Positions 9,312-20,200 are shown, counted from the first letter of the stretch. The stretch is DNA of 64,000 nt from Pseudomonas piscis (GCF_009380155.1 NZ_WHUV01000002.1:1116001-1180000), one strand, 5' to 3'. Translations and numbers: made by a program. Notes: generated by a model not told the origin, from the letters alone.

Positions 9312-10517
9312 ATGCTGCACACCCTGAAACACTATCCGGCGGCCCTCAACCTGATGTTGGCCGGCACCCTGGTGCTGACGCTGGCCCGGGCGGTGACCCT
9401 GCCCTACCTGGTGATCTACCTGGCAGGCAGCTTCCAGCTGAATGTCGCCGAAATCGGCCTGGTGCTGGGCAGCAGCCTGATCATCGGATCGGTGTTGAGC
9501 CTCTATGGCGGTTTCCTGGTGGACAGGATGGCCAACCATCGATTGGTCCTGTACTGCTGCGCGGTATTCACCCTGGGCTTCGTCGGTAGCTTCGCCGCCC
9601 GCAGCCTCTGGTCGTTCTACCTGTGCCTGCTGGCGATCAACCTGGCCTACGCAGTGTTCGATATCGCCATCAAGGCCGGCCTTGCCCGGCAGCTCCCGGA
9701 AAACCAGCGCAGCACGGGGTTTTCCATCAAATACACCCTGACCAACATCGGTTACGCGATCGGCCCGTTCCTTGGCGCCGGGCTGGCCAAGCTGGATATC
9801 AGCCTGCCCTTCGTGCTGTCCGCAGCCTTGGGTGGCGGGTTCTTCTGCCTGTACCTGGCCCGAGGCGAGCGAGTCCCGCTCGTCACTGAACCCGCCCAGC
9901 CACCCCTGGCGTTCCTGGCCCTGGGCAAGCAATTGCTGGCGGACTACCGCCTGGTCTGCTTCACCCTGGGCGGCCTGCTCAGCGCCGTGGTCTTCGGCCA
10001 GTTCTCGGCCTACCTGTCGCAGTACCTGGTGATCACCACATCGGCTGAGGTTGCCTACACCACCATCAGCACCCTGGTGGCCACCAACGCACTGTTGGTG
10101 ATCTGCCTGCAGTACGCCATTGGCCGGCGCATCCTGCGCCAGCACCTGAACCTGTGGCTGGCCACGGGCCTGGGCCTGTTCCTGCTGGGCATCGGCGGCT
10201 TCGCCATGGCCAGCAACCTGGCGCTGTGGGTGCTGGCCATGGCCGTGTTCACCCTGGGCGAAATCATCGTCTTTCCCGCCGAGTACATGTTCATTGACTG
10301 CATCGCCCCCGAGCACCTGCGCGGGCTGTACTACGGCGCACAGAACCTGTCCAACCTCGGCGGCGCCCTGGGACCGATGTTCTGCGGCCTGGTCCTGGCC
10401 AGCCAGCCCCCCCAGGCGATCTTCTGGATGCTGGGCTTGTTCGTCGTCGGCGGCGGGCTGTTCTACTGCCTGGGCGCCGCCAACCTCGGGCAGGCGCAAG
10501 CCAGGCCTGCGGACTGA
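9312..10517 (+). CDS. MFS transporter (12-TM drug/solute exporter type)
   Basis: The protein has 401 residues and about 12 hydrophobic helices. The loop 2-3 motif appears as GGFLVDRMANHR, and helix 5 has TLTNIGYAIGPFLGAG, close to the antiporter motif. It resembles the MdtH/YdeE branch. AGAGG precedes the ATG. The gene is divergent from the LysR gene, which probably controls it. Substrate unknown; small-molecule export is the usual role of this branch. Confidence 0.88.
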   Translation: MLHTLKHYPAALNLMLAGTLVLTLARAVTLPYLVIYLAGSFQLNVAEIGLVLGSSLIIGSVLSLYGGFLVDRMANHRLVLYCCAVFTLGFVGSFAARSLWSFYLCLLAINLAYAVFDIAIKAGLARQLPENQRSTGFSIKYTLTNIGYAIGPFLGAGLAKLDISLPFVLSAALGGGFFCLYLARGERVPLVTEPAQPPLAFLALGKQLLADYRLVCFTLGGLLSAVVFGQFSAYLSQYLVITTSAEVAYTTISTLVATNALLVICLQYAIGRRILRQHLNLWLATGLGLFLLGIGGFAMASNLALWVLAMAVFTLGEIIVFPAEYMFIDCIAPEHLRGLYYGAQNLSNLGGALGPMFCGLVLASQPPQAIFWMLGLFVVGGGLFYCLGAANLGQAQARPAD

Positions 10518-10609
10518 AGGGCAGTGCTCGGGCGGTGCCTGGCCAAGTCGGTTCGCCAAGTCTCGATCGCCAACGGCACCGTCAAGAGGCTTCCCATCGG
10601 TTCGCTGAA

Positions 10610-11029
10610 TCAGTCGTCATCATCCAGCCCCAATACCCTGCGTCTCACCTGCCGGGCAATCGCCCCTCGTCCCTTGCCTCGACCGCGGTTGTGCAAGGCC
10701 AGGTTCCATTTGGCGGTGACGTCCTCCCAACGTTCCACCGACTCGACCTGCCGATGCCCGGGACCGGTTTCGATGGCGAAATCGATGAAGCCTTCGTCCT
10801 GGGTCAACAAAGTGCCGAACAGGCTGGGCATTCCCGGAAAGTCCACTTCAAGCTTGATGACGATGCTTGACGACCAATCCACCCCGCGAGTCGCCGCGTA
10901 GTCACTCAACGCCAACGGCAGGTTTCCCTCTTGCCAGGCCCGTGCCGTGGATTCGATCCAATGGGCATCCAGGGCATTCTGCTCCTGGACGCTCAACTGG
11001 CGCTTGCGCAACAAACGGGCAATGTCCAT
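10610..11029 (-). CDS. Unrecognised 139-residue protein
   Basis: The start at 11029 (MDIARLLRKRQLSVQEQNAL) has AGGAAG about 9 nt upstream. The open frame runs on upstream but that part overlaps the divergent gene and looks like shadow sequence. The protein has an N-terminal helical part, a middle section with VIKLEVDFPGMPSLFG and EGFIDFAIE, and a very basic C-terminal tail (NRGRGKGRGAIARQVRRR) ending LDDDD. The tail could bind nucleic acid. No family recognised. It is divergent from the PD-(D/E)XK-like gene at 11174 across 144 bp, so the two may form a functional pair (inference). Confidence 0.6.
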   Translation of the reverse strand: MDIARLLRKRQLSVQEQNALDAHWIESTARAWQEGNLPLALSDYAATRGVDWSSSIVIKLEVDFPGMPSLFGTLLTQDEGFIDFAIETGPGHRQVESVERWEDVTAKWNLALHNRGRGKGRGAIARQVRRRVLGLDDDD

Positions 11030-11173
11030 CTCGATTCTTCCTGCTGACTGCGCCAGGGAGAGCGCTCCACGGCCGCGCGTCTTGATATCCAATTCATAAC
11101 CCGCTGCCAGGCCTTCACAACCCCTGCTGCGTCCCGTTCCTCTGTGCATCTCCCCTGCAAAGAGCGATGCCCC

Positions 11174-11629
11174 ATGAAAAACACCCAATTGAGCCAGTTG
11201 ATCCTCAACGACCACGCCCGCATCGAAGCAGCCATCAGTACCGGAGCCGCCTGGGAAGTGTGGTTCCAGGTGGAATTCCTGATGCTGTTGCGCGCGGCCC
11301 ACCTGAGCGCCGCCCGGGAAGTGCCCTATCCGAAGCCCAATCAGGACCTGCGCCTGGATGTCCTGGCGCGCCAGGGCGTCGAAGACTACGCCATCGAGCT
11401 GAAGGTCGAGAGCGCCACCAATGCCGGTAACCGGCTGCTGGCCGAAACTCGCAAGGACATCACCAAACTGACCAAGTACACCGAACCGGTGGAAGCCCGC
11501 TGGGCAGTGGCCCTGGGATACAGCGACGTGGCCAAGCACGGTCTGCGGGACTTTGCCACGGCCAACAAGACCTGGGTCATCTACCACGAGGCCGGCTACA
11601 TGGGCTGCATGATCGCCACGGTTCCCTGA
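11174..11629 (+). CDS. Small protein with a PD-(D/E)XK nuclease-like motif
   Basis: The protein has 151 residues from the ATG at 11174. An upstream ATG at 11144 is possible but less likely: the ten extra residues are Cys/Pro-rich and not fold-like. Residues about 35-80 read helix (EVWFQVEFLMLL), then strand with Asp (QDLRLDVLARQG), then YAIELKVES, giving the D-x(n)-E-x-K order of the PD-(D/E)XK fold with ELK as the E-x-K. A strand-helix part follows (ARWAVALGYSD). Length and order would fit a minimal Vsr/Holliday-type nuclease or a fold relative without activity. Assignment is by motif only. The gene is divergent from the basic-tailed unknown gene. Confidence 0.6.
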   Translation: MKNTQLSQLILNDHARIEAAISTGAAWEVWFQVEFLMLLRAAHLSAAREVPYPKPNQDLRLDVLARQGVEDYAIELKVESATNAGNRLLAETRKDITKLTKYTEPVEARWAVALGYSDVAKHGLRDFATANKTWVIYHEAGYMGCMIATVP

Positions 11630-11636
11630 CCCCCGG

Positions 11637-11688
11637 CCTGTGGCGGCTGTGCGGCTGTGCGCCCGTGCGCAGCCGCCGCGGCTACAGG
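11637..11688. repeat. REP-type palindromic repeat
   Basis: GGCGGCTG (11642-11649) pairs with CAGCCGCC (11670-11677), and the outer CCTGT/ACAGG ends also pair, giving a long GC hairpin between two convergent genes. The arrangement is that of Pseudomonas REP elements. It touches the last codons of the TetR gene. It may also end transcription. Confidence 0.6.
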
Positions 11689-12248
11689 CCCTCGCCGAGG
11701 CTCGCCAGGGCCCGCCGGGTCACCTGTTCGATATAGGCCGGCTCGCCATAGATCCGCGCGAGCAAGATCGCCCCTTCGTAGTCCGCCACCAACTGCCTTC
11801 CCATGGCCAGCGCCTGCTCCGGTTCGTACCGGGCAACGAACAACTGGGCCAGGGCCTTGGCCCAATCATCGAGAAAGGCCCGGATCGGCTGCATCAGCTC
11901 GCTCTTGCCATAGGTCGCATCCACCGCGATCACCCCCATCAGGCAACCGATGGCCCCATCCTGGAACAGCTTCATGGACTTGCGCCCGATCTTTTCCAGG
12001 CGCTGGCCCGGGGTGAGTTGCTCATCGAAAGCCACGGCGAACAAGCTCCCGGCGATGACCTGGTGGGTCTGCTCCAGCACATCGCGCAACAGCGATTCCT
12101 TGTTCGGGTAATGGTGATAGAACGAGGCCTTGGTCAGGCCACAAGCGGCGGCCAGGGTATCCATGGTCGTGCCGTGATACCCCAGGCGCTTGAAGGTGCT
12201 GGCGCAGCGCTGGAGCAGTTCGTCGCGGGAAATCTTCGGGGGGCGCAT
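11682..12248 (-). CDS. TetR/AcrR-family transcriptional regulator
   Basis: The protein has 188 residues. The N-terminal helix-turn-helix spans about residues 8-54: DELLQRCASTFKRLGYHG, then TTMDTLAAACGLTKASFYHH and YPNKESLLRDVLE, all canonical for TetR. The rest is the ligand-binding helical domain. It is divergent from a crotonase gene, with two copies of ACCGAAYGYTTG in the gap that probably are its operators. Likely a repressor released by an acyl-CoA or a related ligand (inference from the neighbours). Confidence 0.92.
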   Translation of the reverse strand: MRPPKISRDELLQRCASTFKRLGYHGTTMDTLAAACGLTKASFYHHYPNKESLLRDVLEQTHQVIAGSLFAVAFDEQLTPGQRLEKIGRKSMKLFQDGAIGCLMGVIAVDATYGKSELMQPIRAFLDDWAKALAQLFVARYEPEQALAMGRQLVADYEGAILLARIYGEPAYIEQVTRRALASLGEGL

Positions 12249-12309
12249 GGCTCATTCCTGGGCGGGATCACGGCCAGTGATTCTAAGGTATAAGCGGCCC
12301 TGCCTCAAT

Positions 12310-12357
12310 TTGACGTTTACCGAATGTTTGTTTAGTTTCAATAACCGAACGCTTGGT
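12310..12357 (+). promoter_or_regulatory. Candidate TetR operators and promoter before the crotonase gene
   Basis: Two direct copies of ACCGAAYGYTTG occur at 12319-12330 and 12344-12355, 25 bp apart. The second extends to ACCGAACGCTTGGT, a near palindrome of the TetR-operator type. The first overlaps the spacer of a possible promoter with TTGACG at 12310-12315. The position between divergent genes supports repression of both. Confidence 0.45.
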
Positions 12358-12416
12358 CAATAACTCGCCAGGCGCTCGCTCACTCAACCAACAACGCATT
12401 TCAGGAGAACGCCAAG

Positions 12417-13214
12417 ATGAACCAAGCCACTAGCACAGCAGGTCGGGTCACCCGGGAGCAACGAGGCCAGGTGCTGTTGATCGGCCTGGACCGGGCCACC
12501 AAGCGCAACGCTTTCGACAGCGCCATGCTCGAGGACCTGTCCCGGGCCCTGGGCGAATACGAGCGCGATGAACAACTGCGCTGCGCGGTGCTGTTCGCCC
12601 ACGGCGAGCACTTCACCGCCGGGCTGGACCTGATGGAGCTGACGCCGAAGCTGGCCAGTGGCGGCATCGCCTACCCCGAAGACGGCATCGATCCCTGGGG
12701 CGTGATCGGGCCACGGCGCAGCAAACCGGTGGTGATTGCGGTACAGGGCGCCTGCTGGACCGCCGGCATCGAGTTGCTGCTCAATGCCGATATCGCCATC
12801 GCCGCCAGCAATGCACGCTTCGCCCAGCTGGAAGTGCTGCGCGGCATCTCCCCGGCCGGTGGCGCCACACTGCGCTTTCCCCGGGTGGCCGGCTGGACCC
12901 GGGCCATGCGCTACATGCTCACCGGCGAGGAGTTCGACGCGGCCACGGCCCTGGACATGGGCCTGCTGGTCGAGGTAGTGGCCCCTGAACACCTGCTGGC
13001 CCGGGCCATCGACTACGCCGAGCGCATCGCCAAGGCGGCGCCGTTGGCAGTCAGGGCGACCTTGCAGTCGGCCTTCCTCGCCCTGGAGCAGGGAGAAGAG
13101 GCGGCCCTGGCCCAGCTCAACCCGCAGCTCATGCAGCAGGTGCGCAGCGAGGATGCTCGCGAGGGCGTGATGGCCATGCTACAAAAACGCCAGCCCGTGT
13201 TCCTCGGCCGTTGA
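12417..13214 (+). CDS. Enoyl-CoA hydratase/isomerase-family (crotonase) protein
   Basis: The protein has 265 residues, with AGGAGA upstream of the ATG. The oxyanion-hole segments are HFTAGLDL (about residues 62-69) and ACWTAGIELLLNADIA. Both glutamates used by hydratases are present: Glu in AGIEL and Glu in AQLEVLRG. It should therefore be able to hydrate or isomerise an acyl-CoA rather than be an inactive relative. Its stop nearly meets the start of the hydrolase gene, so the pair is an operon under the divergent TetR gene. Substrate unknown. Confidence 0.87.
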   Translation: MNQATSTAGRVTREQRGQVLLIGLDRATKRNAFDSAMLEDLSRALGEYERDEQLRCAVLFAHGEHFTAGLDLMELTPKLASGGIAYPEDGIDPWGVIGPRRSKPVVIAVQGACWTAGIELLLNADIAIAASNARFAQLEVLRGISPAGGATLRFPRVAGWTRAMRYMLTGEEFDAATALDMGLLVEVVAPEHLLARAIDYAERIAKAAPLAVRATLQSAFLALEQGEEAALAQLNPQLMQQVRSEDAREGVMAMLQKRQPVFLGR

Positions 13215-13249
13215 ACCACCCGGCCCGCTCCCAAACCTCTGCCTCAAGG

Positions 13250-14155
13250 ATGCCTGTATTGAACATTGCAGTCCGTACCGATCAGCCGTCCGCCAGCAGC
13301 GAGCCGTTGACCCTGATGGCCGCCGATGGCTATCGCCTGGGCGCCCTGCGCTATCCGGCCATCGGCACCGCCAGGGGCAACTTGCTCCTGGCCAGCGCCG
13401 CCGGTGTCCAGCAGCGCTTCTACCGGCGCTTCGCCGAACATGCCGCGCGCCGCGGTTTCAACGTGCTGACCCTGGACTACCGGGGCATCGGCCAATCCCG
13501 CGCCGGGAGCCTCAAGGGGTTTGCCATGTCCTTCCTGGACTGGGCCTACCAGGACCTGGCAGCGGCCGTGGAACTGCTGCGCCACGACGCACTGCCCTTG
13601 TACTGGGTCGGGCACTCCTTCGGCGGCCACGCCTTCGGCCTGCTACCCAACCACCAGGCCGTCAGCGCCTGCTACAGCCTGGGTAGCGGCGCCGGCTGGA
13701 GCGGCTGGATGCACTGGCGCGAGGCGCTGAAAATGCGCCTGCTATGGAAGCTCGTCCTGCCACCGCTGGTGGCATACAAGGGCTACATGGCCTGGAGCCT
13801 CCTGGGCATGGGCGAGGACCTGCCGCTGGGGGTCTACCGCGACCTCAAGCGCTGGTGCGAATACCCGCACTACTACTTCGACGACCCGCAGATGGCCCAC
13901 CTGGCCGAGCTCTACGCCAGCGTACGCACACCCTGCCTGTTCGCCACCTCGGTGGACGATCCCTGGGCCCCGCCGCGCTCGCTGGATGCCTTCGCCAAGG
14001 GCTACTGCAACGCCCCCATGACCCGGCTCGACCTCAAGCCGCCAGCCGGCGCCCGCCCCTATGGCCATATGGGTTACTTCCGCGACGATGCCCAGCCCCT
14101 GTGGGACGATATCCTCGACTGGCTGCTGGGCCAGCCCACCCCGCTGCCGAACTGA
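13250..14155 (+). CDS. Alpha/beta hydrolase
   Basis: The protein has about 301 residues. The fold is shown by FNVLTLDYRGIGQS (strand and turn after beta-5), the nucleophile elbow YWVGHSFGGHAFG with Ser in GHSFGG, an Asp in SVDDPWAPP, and a late His in YGHMGYFRDD. The start is uncertain: the ATG at 13250 overlaps AAGGA, which would instead serve a TTG at 13259 with 8-nt spacing, so the real N-terminus may be three residues shorter. It follows the crotonase gene by 35 bp. It may cleave an ester or thioester in the same pathway (inference). Confidence 0.85.
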   Translation: MPVLNIAVRTDQPSASSEPLTLMAADGYRLGALRYPAIGTARGNLLLASAAGVQQRFYRRFAEHAARRGFNVLTLDYRGIGQSRAGSLKGFAMSFLDWAYQDLAAAVELLRHDALPLYWVGHSFGGHAFGLLPNHQAVSACYSLGSGAGWSGWMHWREALKMRLLWKLVLPPLVAYKGYMAWSLLGMGEDLPLGVYRDLKRWCEYPHYYFDDPQMAHLAELYASVRTPCLFATSVDDPWAPPRSLDAFAKGYCNAPMTRLDLKPPAGARPYGHMGYFRDDAQPLWDDILDWLLGQPTPLPN

Positions 14156-14162
14156 TCCGGAC

Positions 14163-14189
14163 AAAAAAGGGGCGATCGATGATCGCCCC
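14163..14189 (-). terminator. Rho-independent terminator of the giant exoprotein gene
   Basis: GGGGCGATC (14169-14177), loop GAT, GATCGCCCC (14181-14189). On the minus strand the hairpin is followed by six T residues (14168-14163), just past the stop of the pdtA-like gene. The plus-strand side lacks a T run. Confidence 0.85.
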
Positions 14190-14215
14190 CAAAGCGTTGC
14201 TACCACGAGAGAACC

Positions 14216-17200
14216 TTATAGCGTCAGTTGCTTGCGCTCCTCTTCGGTGAGGCGAGCCCGCGCCTGTTCGTTGAGTGGGCCGGCGCCCAGTACCTGCACC
14301 GGGCTGTCAGGGTTGTAGGCTGGGGCCTGGCTGGCTTCCTCGCGCGGACGCTGCACCTGCTCGGAACCAAAACCCAACACCTCAACGGTGACGATGGATG
14401 CCTGGCCCTGCCTGGACGCCGCCTGCTGGTTACGCGTCGCATCTTGTGCGGCTTGGGAGGCCGCCGAGCCTGCGGCGCTGGCCGAAGTCATGGCACTGGT
14501 GTTGATCGTCGCGGTCATCGGGATCCCGGAGGATTTGCCCTGGCTCTGGATGTTCGCGGCGTTGACCACCTGCAAGGCCGCAACGTTGATGCTGCCCGAA
14601 ACCCGGATCCCCGCTTCGCCGGCATCGACCGTACCCAAGGGTGCGATCAGGTCGATATCGCCCGACGGTACCTCGGGAATCGGTGCCAGGGTGGCAATCC
14701 CCGCACCGGTGCTGGGCACCGATGGGGCCAGGCTGACGTTGCCCCAGTTGTCGTAGACCCGCTTGGGCGGGGTGTAGACCACGGTTGTCTTGGAACCCCG
14801 GCCGGCGTTGATGTCGCCCTGGGCCGACCAGCCCATGATGGCCCCGCCGAAGGTGGTCATGATCCGGCTCTGGCCCAGCAGGATGCTGCCCAGGGAGTAC
14901 AGCTGGATGTCCCCCGCCCCCTGAGTGATGATCCCCGCCGAGGCTGGCGGCGCGTCGCCCTCGATACCGAAGGTCTGGCTGCCACCGGGAGTCAGCATCT
15001 GGATGCTGCCGCCGAAGTTGGTCCGCACCCCGGAGCCACCGAACAGGGTGATATCGCCCTTGTAGGTGATCGGATTACCGGCCACGTCGGTCTGCGGGAA
15101 CAACGCGGCGATTGCCGCCCTGCCCCGGGCGTAGCTGCCCTGGCGTACCCCGCCCTCCTCGTTGTACTCGCGGCCGGCGGCCTTGAGCTCGGCAAAATAC
15201 ACATCCCGGGCGAACACCCGCTGCTGTTCTGCCGGCAGTGCCGCGTAGTAGGCCCGGGCCTCGGTCGTGCTACCGACAAAACCGAAACGTTCGGCCAGCC
15301 AGGCCACCAGCTCGTTCTCGTAGGTCTTGGCCACCCGCTTGCCCGCCAGGGACTCGCCGCTGCCCCCCAGGTTGTCCGGGTTGAGATAAGCCTCGACGAA
15401 GCGCTGGTAATCCGGCCCGCTGGCGCCGACCCCGGCCTGCATCACGATGCTCGCCCCAGGGCGACTATCCCCCGGCGCCACGGCGCCGAGACTGGTGACG
15501 CTGACCTTGTCCTCCATCAGGATGTTGCGCCCCGCCGTCAGCTCCAGGGTACCGGGGCCGGCGACGTTGAAGCTGCTGTAGAGAATGTCGCGCCCGGCCC
15601 TGACGATGGAGATATCGCTGGGGTTGTTATGGATGAACAGGTTGCCTTGCGATGATGAACTGTCACCCGGGTTACGCTCACCAAAGAGCTGCCCACCACC
15701 CACGATGTCGCGCCCTGCCATCATCCAGACCGGACGGCTGCCTTCGTACCAGGTCTGCCCGGTATGCAGCGCACTGGCCCCGCTGCCAAAGCTGATGATC
15801 CGGCCACTGCTGACCCCCACCAGATCACCGACTACCGCATAGAACCGTGCCGGATCGGCAGCCCCGTCAACCAGCCCGGCGACACTACCCGAGCCAAAGG
15901 CGAACAAAGGCAAGGTGGACGTAGCCGGATTACCGCTGGCCGAAAGATTGCTGGCCACTACGGCATTGCCGACCCGGCCAACGAAGGCCGGACGCCAGGG
16001 AGTGGCCATCGAACTGGCTGCGGCGCCTGACTGACTGACGATCAGACCACCGGCATGGATCGAGTCCTGGGCGAGGAACTGCAGCTGCCCCTTGGCGCCC
16101 GGCGCCAACAGCAGCGGATAGCGGTAGTTCACGTCCTCACGCTCTGGCGCAGCGGCCTTGCCATAGTAGAGGCTGCCGCTGGCAGCCGTGGCCCGCAGAA
16201 TCGAGGGATAGACTGCCGCCAGGTCGGTCATGCTAAGGGCACTGGTAAACGGCGTCAGGTTGCCACCGTGGGACAACAGATCGATACCTGTGGTGTCGGT
16301 CCACAAGGTGAACCAGCTCTGTCCAGTGCCCTGCTGCCCGCTACGACTGAAGGGCGCGGTATTGAACTGGCGGACCCGCCCCGGATCCTCGACGCTCTGT
16401 ACCACCAGGTCCCCACGGGATTGCAACTGGAAAGTGGCGTCCCCGGGTACCAGGGTCATGCCGCCCTGAGCCAGGCTGCGAGTTGCTCGCAACGGGTCGA
16501 ACGCCCGGGTCTCGTTGGGACTGTGATCTTTTGCGGTGCCGCCATACAGCACGTCGATGCTGCCCTGGGAAGCGCTCTGCAGTGCGGTATCACCCCGCAG
16601 GTTGACCAGCATGCCGCCCAGATGATCGCTGCTTGTGCTGGCAAGCGGGTTCAGGGCCCCCGCGATACGTACCTGCAGGTCGCCACCACCGGTCAGTTGC
16701 AGACTGCCATCGCTGGCGACCCTGCCGGTGCTGCCTACCGCCAATACCAGGCCCTGGCTGCGTGGTCCCATGCCAGCGGACGAACTGGCAGCCGGGGCCA
16801 GGATCCCGGCATCGCCAGCGACATTCATCTGCAGGTTGCCGCCGCCCAGGGTACCGAATCCGGTGAACCCCATCAGCTTGTCGGCAGCTCCCGCCGTATA
16901 GGTACCGAAGTTGATCCACCAGGCCGTAGGTTGCGCAGAGCCGCCGGTATCGACGCTCGCACTGCCCTGGCGCCACAGCCAGCTGCCCACCTCGGCCGAG
17001 TCCCAGCCCTTGTCCTTGGGATTGGGCCATGAGTTGCTAGCCACGCCAGTGATATTGCCGGTCAAGTCGCCGCCGACATCGACCCGCAGGTTGCCTCCCG
17101 CCTCTGGATACCAGGCTCGGTACAGGCTGGTAGTACTGCCGTTGACGAACTGTTCGAAGTAGCTGCCCGGATCATTCAGTACCGTGCTACCGCTGCCCAG

Positions 17201-20200
17201 GCCCCGAGGTTGGTTGTAGGGATCACCGGCACGGGTCGCGATGGAAGAGGTGCCGGCGGTATAGACCCCATACAGCGAGTCCATGCTCAGGCTGCCGGCG
17301 CTGAGCAGTTCCAGGTCGCCGGTACCGGTACGGATCACGCTGAAGCGGGTGCTGGACGGCTTGGCTTCATATTCCTTGGCACTCTGGGCCAGGCAGAAGG
17401 TTGGCGTTTCGGTACACAGTGCCTCCACCGAAGGCATTCCGAGGTCCTGAATGAATTTCTCGTCGATCACCGCTCCCAGCTTGACCTCGATGCCCGCCAG
17501 GGCCAGCTCGTCCACGGCGGCCTGGGTCCAGACATAGGTGGTCTTCATCGCGCAAAATTCCGGAGTCGCGCCACAAAACTCAGCGATGGTGCCCAGGTCC
17601 AGGTCATCAAGCACCTTCTGGTCCACCGGATCGCCTTCCTTGACGAAAACCCCGTTTTCGGCCAATGCCTGGACCACTGCGGCCGTCCAGGTAAACACCC
17701 CCTTGGCCGGCATCTCGTTGGCGTACATGCCATAGTGGCTGTCGGCCAGATGCAGGTCGCCGTTACGCGGATTGGCCTGCAGGATGCGGCTGTCGGCGGC
17801 CTCGGTATCGCCCCCGGCCACCAGACGCAGGGACCAGGACTGCGACCCTTCGGCCAGCATCGGCGCGATGGCCCAGAGCTTGCCCTGGCGCCCGGCCACT
17901 TCCGGACGCAACTGCACCGACTCCACGCCCGTCGGCAACTTGACGTTGGTACCAGCTGGAATCAGCGCGCCCTTGGGCAATGGCTTGCTGCCATCGAGCA
18001 GCACCAGGTCGCCAGCCAGGCTGGGCAAGGCCACGCCCTTGGGCCAGGTCATGGCCTTGACCCGAGCATTCTGGCCAAGCAGGCTGCCGGCCTCCAGCTG
18101 GGTACCGACGGCCAGGGTCTGGGCTTCGCTGAGCAGGGTTCCGGCGGCGAACAGCAAGTTGCCGGCGGCGTCACGTATGGCCGCCGCCAGGACGGTGCCG
18201 GCCGGCAGGACCAGGCTCTGGTCGAGGATCGCGGTCACCGGCAAGCGGGTACCCGCCGCCAGGGTCAGGCCCTTGATCGGCAAGTCATAGTTGAGGGTCG
18301 CGCCAGTCGGGAAGCTGGTGCCATCGGCCAGGGTCACCCCGGTGCCAGGCACGATGATGTTGCCACCGGTGAAGTCCACTCCCGGCAACAGCACCCAGCC
18401 CTTGTCGTCCACGGTCTGTGGTGGCGGGGCGAAGCCATCGTTGATACTGCCGTAGATACTCAGCTCGCCACCGGCGCGCAACACCAGGGCGCCGACCTCG
18501 CCCGAGCCATATACCGCAGTCTTCTGGCTGTGGGGGTTGACGCTGGCATAGCGGTAGCCGGACAGGTCCAGGTCGCCCTGCACCACCAGGTCGCCGTCAG
18601 GGGTCTTGCTGACGATCTGGACCCCAGGGCGCAGGTGGAAGGCGTCGGCATAACCTGCGTTGTTCAACCCGGCCAGCTTGTTCTGCATCAGGTCGCTGTT
18701 CTGCAGGGCGGCGTTGATGAAGGCGGTGCTCAACTGATGCTTCTGGTCCAGGTAGGCCTGGGTAATTTCCTGATAAGGACGGCCGCTGGCGGCATCGTTC
18801 TTCTGCGGCGCATCATTGTCATAGCTGACCATGCCGTTGACCGCGATCGAGCGCGCACCCTGGATATCCAGGCGCCCCCGGGCATCGATGGCGATATCGT
18901 CGCTACTGCCGTCGGGCTTGAATATCCGTGGCGCGTTGAGCTCCAGGGTGCCACGGCTGCGGCCGTCGTTCTGTCCCGCAGCACCACCGACTGCTACATC
19001 CGTGCCATGGCGCAGGTCGATGCGCGCGCCTTCGGCCAGGGTCAACTGGCCCTTGCCGGAACCCAAGACGACGGTGGCACGGTTGGGCGCATCGATGATC
19101 TTGCCGTAGCTGTCCACCCGCAGCTTGCTGCCATGGGCATCGAGCACCGCGCCGGAGTCCAGGACCAGGCCATTGCCGGCCGCCAGGTTGATACTGCCGA
19201 CCCGCTCGCCGCTGGCGTCCACCAGGCCGTTGACCCGCAGGCTGCCGTTGTCCAGGGAGACGTTGATGCTGTTGGCCTTCAGGCCATTGCCGATGGTCAG
19301 GTCGCCCTGCTTGAGCTGGAAGCTGCGCGCGCCATGTACCTGGCCCTGGTTCAGGCGCTGGTTGAGGGCAGCGAACTGCTCATCCAGGGTACCGCTGCCA
19401 CCCAGGCGCTGGGCCTGGATTTCCACCGCGCCGCCCAGGTACGGCACCCGGGTACCGCCGGCATCGTAAGAGCCACTGCTGGCGCCAAGGATCTTGCCCG
19501 CCAGGTCCACCAGCCCCGCGCCACTGTCCAGGGCCACGGCGCGCAACTTGCCGGCCTGGTTGTTCTGCGCCGACAGGTCGATGCTCGAACCCGCCGCCTG
19601 CAATACATTGCCAGTACGGCTCTGCAGCAGCACCTCGCCGCCGGCTCCGTACTTGGTCAGATCGTTGAAGGCCATGGCACGCCCGGCCACATCGATCAGC
19701 GCAGCATCGGTCAACTGCACATCGCCACGGGCATCCAGGGTCACCTTGCCGCTGGGCAGGACCACCGCGCTGGCCAGGCGGATGCTGTCACCGCTCAAGG
19801 ACAACTCGGCCCCCTGGCCATTGGCCTGGCCACGAGGGCCAGCCGTGGCGCCGATATCGATGGCGCCACCGGCCGTGATGCGGTTCACCGAACCGGCTTC
19901 GCCAGTCATCAACGGCGTACGGATATTCAAGTTGCCGCCGCTATAGGCAAAACCCTTGAGTGGGTCGTAGCCGCCCTGGCTCTGGTACACCGCGAGGCTG
20001 CCCTTGTGGTTGGCGGTGATGCGCTGGCTGGCGTTGAGATTGACGTTGGCGAACCCCAGGGCCAGGCGATCGAAGGTCTTGGAGGTGCTGGGCTGGGCGA
20101 AGGCGCCATACCCGAACTCGATGCGCTCAGCATTGATGTCCAGACGTCCGCTACCGGTGCCGGCACCGCCAGCCACCACTGTCCCAGCCGGGCTGGTGGC

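Noticed and set aside
9294..10559. 421-codon minus-strand frame opposite the MFS gene
   Set aside because: Gln/Ala/Gly-rich translation without features; the plus-strand gene has clear membrane helices and a ribosome site.
11030..11587. N-terminal extension of the minus-strand gene that ends at 10610
   Set aside because: It overlaps most of the divergent PD-(D/E)XK-like gene, and a good ribosome site supports the start at 11029.
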